Source: Brasenia schreberi (taxonomy: Eukaryota > Streptophyta > Magnoliopsida > Nymphaeales > Cabombaceae). From it: a stretch of 64,000 nucleotides of DNA. Below are positions 56,663-64,000 of the stretch, piece after piece (positions within the stretch are counted from its first letter, which is position 1; the number at the start of each line of letters is the position of its first letter). The position numbers and the translations under genes are program-made. The notes under the pieces are model-generated. The model saw nothing but the letters and a program-made list of their open reading frames with translations, ran no database searches and was not told the DNA's origin. The stretch lies in assembly GCA_036023115.1 (NCBI GenBank), contig JAYKKT010000088.1:434001-498000 (forward strand), read 5' to 3'.

Positions 56663-56985
56663 TCCTTCCTAAACATAATCTATTTTACATTGAACTTTTA
56701 CATATATCTTTAAACAATATTATTAATAATAAAAATAGTGCCACAAATAGTGCCACAAGGTCACTGATTGAGTGGCCAATATGAGAAACAAATGCAATGG
56801 TGGTGAGGTATTAGAGCAATTATTGTTCTAATTACCCAAAGAGATTGATCTGAGCTTGGCTCAATACAACGAATGCCTATGACGCGAGATCGTCCAAAAA
56901 TCAGACGTGGCCCTTCAGATATTCTGATGCACCCACCTCTCGTCCACAATTCGCCGTCTTCTCCACTTGCTTGCCGTGTCCATGG

Positions 56986-56988
<3 letters not shown>

Positions 56989-57032
<44 letters not shown>
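56989..57032. repeat. (CT)n tract in the 5' region of NAGK
   Basis: About 22 CT units, with a second short (CT)n at 57153-57171 directly before the start codon. Pyrimidine-rich leaders are common in plant core promoters and 5' UTRs. Confidence 0.85.
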
Positions 57033-57033
<1 letters not shown>

Positions 57034-57178
57034 GCCAAGTTCCTTATGTTCCTCTCCCCCATAAATTCCGAATGACTTGAAGCTTCATCGCTCTTTCTCT
57101 CTAACCCAATTCCTTATTTCTCCTCTCCCATAAATCTTAAAACTTCAAGCTTCATCTCTCTCTCTCTCTCTGAAGAAG

Positions 57179-58246
57179 ATGTTGGCATCGATCCCCAAGC
57201 CCAGCGTTCGACTCCCATCTTCCCAATTTCCCCCGCTCATCAAGAAATCCCTTCACCCTCTTCCCCTTCTCCAGCTTCCTATCACCCAAAGAACGAAAAG
57301 AAATAGTGCAACCAAATGCACTCTTCAAACCCCTAATCCGATCATCAGCAGTAGCAGAGCCACCGACGCGGACGGCTCGATTTCCTCTCCGCAGCTTCGG
57401 GTTGACATCCTCTCTGAATCCCTGCCGTTTATTCAGAAATTTCATGGGAAGATCGTGGTGGTGAAGTACGGTGGCGCCGCCATGCCAATCTGGCGGCTTC
57501 AAGCCTCCGTCATCAACGACCTCGCAAGTACTGCTCTCCTGCATGAGGCCTCCGCCCCGTTCTCGTCCACGGCGGCGGCCCCGAAATCAACCACTGGCTC
57601 GCCCGCCTCAACATCCAGGCCGTCTTCCTGAGATGGCCTCCGCGTCGCCGACGCCGACACCATGGAGATCCGTTTCAGCGTGGTCCTCGTCGGGAAGGTC
57701 AACAAAACCCTCGTCTCCCTCATCAATCGATCCGGCGGTTCCGCCGTCGGCCTTTCTGGTAAGGATGGCCGCCTCCTCACCTCCCGCCCCTCGGCCGCCT
57801 CCGCTGGCCTCGGCTTCGTTGGTGATGTCGCCGGGGTCAACCCCGCGATCCTCCATGACCTGCTCGCCGGCGGTCACATCCCTGTGATCGCCTCGGTTGC
57901 TGCTGATGATTCCGGCCAGGCCTACAACATCAACGCCGACACCGTCGCCGGCGAGATCGCGGCGGCCATGGGTGCCGAGAAGTTGATCTTGCTGACGGAC
58001 GTGCCCGGGATCCTGATGGACCGGGAGGATCCGGGGACGCTGGTGAAGGAGGTGGACATCAAGGGGGTGAAGCGGCTCATCGAGGACGGGAAGGTCTCCG
58101 GCGGGATGATTCCCAAGGTGAACTGCTGCGTGCGGTCGTTGGCGCAAGGGGTGAAGACGGCCAGCATCATTGACGGACGGCTGGCGCACTCGTTGCTCCT
58201 CGAGATCCTCACCGACGAGGGCGCCGGCACCATGATCACCGGCTGA
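57179..58246 (+). CDS. NAGK: acetylglutamate kinase (NAGK), plastid; frame disrupted
   Basis: Intronless gene for N-acetylglutamate kinase, which phosphorylates N-acetylglutamate in the second step of plastid arginine/ornithine synthesis and is normally controlled by PII and arginine. Seen: a Ser/Thr-, Lys- and Pro-rich transit-peptide-like N-terminus (~1-60); [12 protein letters not shown] (nucleotide-binding Lys-Gly-Gly); [22 protein letters not shown]...[79 protein letters not shown]. The reading frame moves +1 three times, near 57527 (after INDL), near 57550 (after VLLSC) and near 57630 (after QAVF), so the original frame returns for the last ~195 residues, but a TGA at 57629-57631 stops the first frame. 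Each shift corresponds to one extra base. Either a recent pseudogene or assembly errors; the rest is pristine, which favours a real gene with base errors, but I cannot decide. Confidence 0.85.
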
Positions 58247-58610
58247 GTTTTAACTCTTATTTTCTTTCCAATTATGAAGTCTCCTAGACTCCTTGTATAA
58301 GGGATTCTTTAGGAGTTCTTTGTTAAATTGTTTAAGATGGTCGTAAACCATTATTAGCCACTAAGAGACGGTGGTGGTGATTTTTTTACTTTTCTGCGTT
58401 CTTAATGAAGTGTTGATTCTGCTGAAGATAGTGTATTGGAGTTCTTTTTTCAGGTGAAGTACATCACCGGTATCCGGAGGTGCGGGTGTGTTTGATACAC
58501 GGTGCCGGGGACTGAACGCGGACGGCACTCCCCAGCACCGGACATATCAAAAAATGCCATGAGAAGTGACCTAAGAACCTCACTTTTATGCCAATAAAGC
58601 GGCTGAGCTT
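58247..58610 (+). other. 3' flank of NAGK
   Basis: Stop TGA at 58244-58246, then AT-rich 3' untranslated-like sequence. No other feature. Confidence 0.35.
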
Positions 58611-58900
58611 AGACAGGGCCGGTTCCTAACTCGGGGATTCCAATCAAAACTGAACTTGAAACTAGAGACCACTCAATTTGGTTCCTGTTTCACTTTACAA
58701 AACCCGAACTTGAATCAAATCAGAACAGCTGGTTCTAAACTATTATTATTTTTTATTTTTCTTATATATTTTTTTTAAATAAACGTTTTTAATAAATTTA
58801 TCAATCTCAAACCGTTTGAACATGGTTTCAAAACCAGTTTCTAGTTGATTTGTTTATGGTTTCAAGTTTCAGGCTAACTAGAATGGGGTATGTCTAACCG
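58610..58900. repeat. GGTTC/GAACC-rich dispersed repeat
   Basis: GGCCGGTTCC, TTGGTTCCTG, AACCCGAACTTG, CTGGTTC, AACCAGTTTC motifs; same family as 53010-53590. Confidence 0.5.
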
Positions 58901-58969
58901 ATCCCAAGTACTGCTTGCTTGGTATGCGAATCAAACATCCCTAAGGACCACAACTAGTCCAGTCTAGGT

Positions 58970-59045
58970 CTGCACGGGGTATCAAACTCATAGATTTCAA
59001 CTTATGATCCGACTCCCTAGCCAGGTGAGAGCTATCGGTCATCGA
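58970..59045 (-). mobile_element. tRNA-like SINE fragment
   Basis: Minus strand: CGATAGCTCTCACCTGGC (box A-like), GGAGTCGGATCATAAGTTG, GAGTTTGATACCCCG (box B-like). Confidence 0.5.
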
Positions 59046-59224
59046 GCTCTTAATGGTCTGTTGGAGTAATTTTGTTAATGGTGCCCTCTTGCTTTTCGTC
59101 CGTTTAGAAAAAAATGTTCAAGTGGGTGATTTAAGCATTGATACAAGAACCATATCATTAGTCTCCGACGCCACGATCCGGTTCATGTTGTGGGTTACAA
59201 CATGGCACCAAAAGCACAGGTATG

Positions 59225-59310
59225 CACGCTTCCAGAATTCCAGAATCGAACTCACTACCTGCATCCTCGAGAGGCCTGCCAGGTGAGCTAACGCTCTGAG
59301 TGCAGTGTAT
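59225..59310 (-). mobile_element. tRNA-like SINE fragment
   Basis: Minus strand: ACTCAGAGCGTTAGCTCACC (box A), TGGCAGGCCTC, AGGTAGTGAGTTCGATTC (box B). Both boxes are close to tRNA consensus. Confidence 0.55.
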
Positions 59311-59319
59311 TATATTTTT

Positions 59320-59890
59320 CAATAAACCAAAGAACCTATAAGTCAATCAATTGAAAAAAGAAAAACTACAAATTTACATAATGAGATGCATGACAAACTA
59401 AGTATATAGTTAAAAGGATATTGGTGAAGGGCTTTGGTCCGGTCAAAGGGTGTCGTACGTATCAGCCAACGTGATATGTATGAATACATCATGTACCACA
59501 TAGTGCTATATGGTATAAAGCTCTTACTAAACTATCTACAGCACTGTGGTGTACCGTATTTCTCTATGCTGCAATATACCACTGTTAAGCATGTCAGCAT
59601 TTCAGTCCAAAAGGCCAGGATCACGTTTTGCCATTTCTTATTGCACAATAAGCAAAAGCAAATAAGAGATGAAAGAGAGGTTCTGTCAAGAGTTTTAAAC
59701 AAGGTCGCAATGTTCAACTGTAATGGGCAGCAACCACAACGTCCCTTTTCATTGATTGAGGTGTTAAGCCATCTCCAAATACGACTACCATCTCACTTCT
59801 TTCACACTTTGAGCCAATCGACAAACAATCTAGAGAAACCAGCAACACCAAAGATTGGATTGCAAGCTGATGAGTGCTGTTAATCCATTT
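59320..59890. other. intergenic, no gene recognised
   Basis: A 149-codon plus-strand frame at 59434-59883 has no recognisable domain. The segment 59583-59640 resembles 40960-41010 (a shared old repeat). Confidence 0.35.
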
Positions 59891-59896
59891 ATCCAT

Positions 59897-62800
59897 TCAT
59901 TTTGCTCCAGCGATTGGTTCAGGATCGGCAACTAGGTTTCCTCCATAATACTCGAAGCCATTATCCTCGACAAGATCTTCTGAGCTTTGTCCAAAAACAA
60001 ACGGCTTAGTACCCATTGTTGTAAAAGGCATCAATCCAAAAGCACGAGCCGTCTTTATCTCGCGTGCAACACGCCTCTGTGCCTTGGCACTAATCCCTGT
60101 CTGCATTGAAAAGGTAAAGAAGTAGACATTCTGATAAGCACAACCCTAAGCAGGCTATGGTGCAATAATTTGATCTTAAACACATTAACAACTAACCGTG
60201 CTCCTTTTGATGATGATTCCAGCTTCAGTGAGAAAGTTGGCAAGAAACCTCACATTCTGTCAAATGTTTACAAGATCAGGAAAACTAAAAGAAAACCAGC
60301 TTGCTTATATGCTAATCTAATATTACTGTGTCATTAATTTGATAGACAACATTTTCCATTTAAATCATATCTTTATATGTCCAAAACATTAATAAATTTC
60401 TTCAAAAGAGATCTTTGTAATATTGCTTGAGAGAGAGAGAGAGAGATAAAAAAAGGAGGGCCGCTATCAATTTGGAAAAGGGGCATACCCTAAAATCAGC
60501 TTTTTTTAGAACCTCTTCTGTGGTTGTTTCAAATCCCGGTCTCGGTGTACGCTGTGGAACTGCCGGTTTTGTAAGATCAAGATCCTATACAAAAGGGAAA
60601 TAATAATCGACAGCAGCACTGAACATCTTATACAAGATCAACCTCACAAAACAAAAACTGCTTAACTATCAGAGTCGTAATTATCAATCCCACCATTGGT
60701 ATTAATATTCTTTTTCATGCAAGCATTAAAGTCTTGGAAAGCAAAGGAAGGTAGTTGCAGAGGCAAACAAAAGTATCATAAAAATAAAAATAGGGCCTGA
60801 ATAGGAAATAAAAGGGAATATCATAATAAAGAAACACTAATCAAACTGGAGGTGAAATTGAAAAAAAAAGAAAGAAAACTAACATTCAGAAGTCAGAACA
60901 TAATACACAAAACTAGGTAAATAGCACAAGTAATTAAAATATATCAAATATGCTGCACAACTACTTTTGTGATATAAACTTTGACCTAGTTGACATGTTT
61001 GTCCTGTTGCCTGTCGGAACTGAGAATTAATGGTCAAGTTCATGCAACTCGATATTTTCTTGTGTCATCGGACGTAGAAGTTTATCCTTAAAAAAACAAC
61101 AAACTGAGAAATATAATATACTACAATTCCCAAGTGACCAGATTGGTAATGACAAATAAGCAAAACTTGTTGAGAGACACTCATCTCAAGTGAGAGACAG
61201 TTTGCTAAGAAGACAGGCTAGTTTCACATGAAGGATCAATTCTCGCTCAATGAAACCAGAAATGCAAACATCACACGCATCCCTCTCTTTTAATAAGCAT
61301 TCCCTTATCTATCCTAAGTTTCAGGTTTGCTTTATCCTTTGACAGACAATGATCAGAGAAGAGGAAGAAGACAAGAGTAAAAGGAAAAGGAAGACACATC
61401 TGACAGAGAGGAGAGTTCTGGCTTGACTGGCTTAAAGCTAAGTATCTATGTTTTGTTTTGTAGTTGTATGCTAGTTTAGATGGAAATGTGTCACACAGAT
61501 TATGATTTGACTTTCACAACTTTGTTCATCAATTATGCCATTTTTTTCTCTGACAGATTTTATTATATTCATGAAAACTTCTCAATATATGTTCCATGTT
61601 ATATACTCACAGTCAATAATATTTTTATATTGTTAAAATCTGTTTCTTTGCTAGGACTTTACTACGCCATGTCATTTCTACTTTTACCTAGAATTTCGAT
61701 CCAGGGAATGGACAAAATCCTTACTGTATCTAATTATGAAGAGGTTTTCTTTTTAATTTTATCTGATTATGAGGAGTTAATCAAATCCATTTGTACCTGA
61801 TTCTCGTAAATATCTCATTCTTTCCTATACTGCAAGAAATAAAACCTAGAGAGTCGACCATCGCATGATGGCCATGTATCTCTCAGCATCATGGCCACCC
61901 ATCTGGATAACTCTGTTGCATTGAAATCATGCTTTTCCAACATGAACAGCCACTAATGTCATTTTTTCTTAAAATATGTATGGTTCACGTTTTGATGCTG
62001 AGAGATATATGTACATCATGCGACCGACGACTCTTAAATCAATGTCATTTCTCTATTAGTAAACATCAAACAGAATGGGAATCAATATAGTAAGTTACAT
62101 AAGAATGAAAGACACGGAAAACAAGAACCTTAAACAAGGTAAATGTATTAAATTCACTAATTAGTAATCAGATTGTACTCAAGTCGAGTTCATAACTGCA
62201 TACCAAATCCAGATAAATTAGAAACCTAGTTAAGTTACTGGATCTAACAGAAAGGAAACAGATTCAGGTTGGATACAGATCTAAACGAGAACAGTTGACA
62301 ACCCAATAGAAAACCAAACCAATCGAAATTTTCTTACAAATCAACACTAAAATTGAGAACAAATATGAAAAACTCTAAGAAAAAAATGAAACCCGTAAAG
62401 TTATTATAATCTGCCCAAATTGTTAATACTAGTGCAAGCTGATGTTGATTTCAATACTTTCTAGTTTCACTCATTTCTCCAATTAACTATGCCCATGTGA
62501 GGGATCACCCTTGCCAGGATGGTTCCAAGCGCCAGATAAAGGAATGTCGCATTAAGTAGCCAACAATCAAATAAAACTTTGTTGGGTTTCATGAGGTACA
62601 ATGTTTCCAACACAAATGCACCACATCCCATCCAAACTCCAAAGCTAAGCATGCTTGGAGGAGGAATAGTACAAAGATGGACGACCTCCTTAGAATTCCT
62701 TGTGTTGCACCAGCCAACCCCACGTAGTGTGGGAAAAGGCTTAGCTAAGTTTTTAAGGTACTCATTTCTCCAATTACAATTATCTGACACAAAGGAAGGG

Positions 62801-63208
62801 TAGATGCACTTGAATACAGTACCAAAATCCAAAAGGGCCAATTTGTTTTGCATACCTTGACTCTATATGTCATGCCCTGTCTAAAATTCACATCTGGTCT
62901 GAATGCATAATCTGGACCGTATATCTCATCATTGTACGGGTATGACATGGCAGCTTTCTTCAACTTACTGTCCATACCATCTGATAACGATGTATCAAAG
63001 GTTCCCAGGCCATCCAGCCCATCATTAAATCCTGAACTATTTAGACTTGAACCAAAGCCTCCTTTTCCACGTGCCTTTTCCAGTCTATCAAGTGTCTGAT
63101 AGAGATGATCTGTTCCCTGATCACTGTTACTAAAGCCACCAAATATTCGTTGTTCAAAATCATCTGCACTCTCAACTGACTTATTGGTATTGTCATGAAT
63201 GTTGCCAC
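59897..63208 (-). CDS. organellar ribosomal protein bS18 (mitochondrial type), 3' exons
   Basis: Four exons on the minus strand, 63208-62856, 60584-60489, 60256-60197 and 60100-59897; the 5' exons lie beyond the window. The protein belongs to the plant nuclear-coded S18 family (bS18, small subunit of the organellar ribosome, binds 16S-type rRNA). Seen: an acidic variable region with SADDFEQRIFGGF; YGPDYAFRPDVNFRQGMTYRVK; DLDLTKPAVPQRT; FRNVRFLANFLTEAGIIIKRSTTG; ISAKAQRRVAREIKTARAFG; LMPFTTMGTKPFVFG. The core LTEAGII...R...T..S.K.QR...AIK.ARA..LMP is diagnostic of S18. Splice sites are standard and phases join cleanly. The extended N-terminal region and TMGTK C-terminus match mitochondrial-type S18 homologs; I infer mitochondrial targeting, since the presequence is off the window. 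Confidence 0.93.
61848..62035. mobile_element. foldback MITE in the S18 intron
   Basis: Left end AGAGTCGACCATCGCATGAT...CTCTCAGCATCATGGCCAC and right end GTTCACGTTTTGATGCTGAG...CATGCGACCGACGACTCTT are ~50-base imperfect inverted repeats around a ~70-base core. No ORF. The flanking duplication is not clear. Confidence 0.7.
62469..62776 (+). mobile_element. end-only RTE LINE derivative (274 bp) with 17-bp TSD, in the S18 intron
   Basis: Element 62486-62759 between perfect 17-bp repeats ACTCATTTCTCCAATTA (62469-62485 and 62760-62776). It starts ACTATGCCCATGTGAGGG and follows the LINE 5' untranslated region (TGTCGCATTAAG, AAAACTTTGTTGGGTTTCAT). It then has ~110 bases of its own and ends with CCAACCCCACGTAGTGTGGG AAAAGGCTTAGCTAAG. 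No coding region. Antisense to the host gene. Confidence 0.88.
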
Positions 63209-64000
63209 CTGTAGAAAGAGTTGTCTAAACAAGATTTTTGATGGGCAAACATTAAAACCCATGGAACAACAAAATTTAGATTGAATTTTCTAAGATGCAA
63301 CTAAACATTACATTTCCATATTTAAGGAGTATTTCTGTAAACGTCAAATTCCCTTACCAGCCATGCAATGTTTCCAAGGAAAATGCATCCAGTGACTGAA
63401 ACTTACATGCAATGCAAGTTGGGATAATGAGAAAGAAGGTCAGAACAGGTTCTTCAACAGAATGTTACTAGTAAAGTTTCTTCTAATTTAAGTGCAAGTT
63501 TTTGCCGAGGATATGATGGTATTAACCAATAATGAAAAATCAAATTTGATGTGTCAGACACTATGAATCTGAAGGCATTAATAATTTAATACAGTTATTA
63601 GTACGAGAAATTCAAAAATTCAGCACATAAATAATTCTTGAAAAACTTGAGATGAACATGGGTTATGACAGTACTAAAAGGATACAGCACGGGTGATAGT
63701 AAGGTTGGTTTTAGTACAAGATGAGACTCATAAACTAACTCTTCAATCTGTTCTAGAAACAAATTCCAAGTTTATGGGTTTTACTGCCACAAACAGATTA
63801 TGCAAACAACATTTGCTAACCTAATCAACAACCATCGTTGGGTTGGAAAATAAGGCTTGAAAAAGAGAAAAGTCCAACTAATAAAATCAATAGTGATCAT
63901 GGTAAGTCTTCAAACAGGGGCCTAGTTGCTCCAGTTGTGCCCCAAGCAAGGTAAATCTAAGCTTCAATTGACTATGTAGCTGACTAGTCACTCTTTTATC
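63209..64000. other. intron or upstream part of the S18 gene
   Basis: AT-rich sequence upstream of the first visible S18 exon. No further exon recognised before the window ends. Confidence 0.4.

Noticed and set aside
57608..58189. 193-codon minus-strand frame over acetylglutamate kinase
   Set aside because: Antisense shadow in GC-rich coding DNA.
59434..59883. 149-codon plus-strand frame
   Set aside because: Composition and content look random and it overlaps an old dispersed repeat.
1..64000. CRISPR arrays, phage or bacterial defence systems
   Set aside because: No regularly spaced direct repeats with unique spacers; all repeats seen are microsatellites or plant transposons, and the genes are plant genes with introns.

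Overview
This is a stretch of nuclear DNA from a flowering plant. The evidence is spliced genes with GT-AG introns, plant-specific families (DREB-type AP2/ERF, anther polyketide synthase, plastid acetylglutamate kinase, PLAT protein), plant copia and RTE retrotransposons, MITEs, long (TA)n, (CT)n and (CA)n tracts, and a decayed plastid 23S rRNA insertion. I cannot name the species. Genes are sparse and most of the window is transposon-derived or AT-rich intergenic DNA.

Layout. (1) 0.1-5.5 kb, minus strand: the 3' exons of a 2-oxoglutarate/Fe(II) dioxygenase gene whose introns hold RTE LINE and copia debris. (2) 6.3-10.8 kb: an internally deleted RTE element with a perfect target-site duplication, then a nearly full-length RTE LINE. 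(3) 10.8-12.2 kb, plus: the 3' exons of a DNAJ (J3/ANJ1-type) chaperone gene, apparently truncated. (4) 12.6-22.4 kb: intergenic, with MITEs, LINE scraps and microsatellites. (5) 22.5-23.3 kb, plus: an intact DREB-type AP2/ERF factor. (6) 23.4-44.5 kb: a long transposon-rich tract with a plastid 23S rRNA fragment (31.3-31.8 kb), a hAT-like MITE, head-to-head RTE LINE copies (35.3-38.2 kb) and a broken copia element (41.4-44.5 kb). (7) 44.5-44.8 kb, minus: a MORN-repeat fragment of a PIP5K-like gene. (8) 49.5-50.3 kb, minus: an intact two-exon PLAT-domain secretory protein. (9) 53.9-55.6 kb, plus: an intact two-exon LAP5/PKSB-type polyketide synthase. (10) 57.2-58.2 kb, plus: acetylglutamate kinase with three one-base frame shifts. 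(11) 59.9-63.2 kb, minus: four 3' exons of an organellar bS18 ribosomal protein gene, 5' end off the window, with a LINE-derived element and a MITE in one intron.

The genes show no shared pathway; they are independent loci. The unifying feature is one RTE LINE family with about 16 recognisable remnants. They include short derivatives that keep only the 5' and 3' ends, several bounded by 16-18 bp target-site duplications, and two copies with an inverted 5' end. A second dispersed family resembles tRNA-derived SINEs, with box A- and box B-like blocks. I found no CRISPR array, functional tRNA gene or bacterial-type system, and nothing I would call a previously undescribed molecular system. The best leads are the RTE end-only derivatives, the SINE-like family, the MITE inside the plastid rRNA insertion, and the disrupted acetylglutamate kinase.
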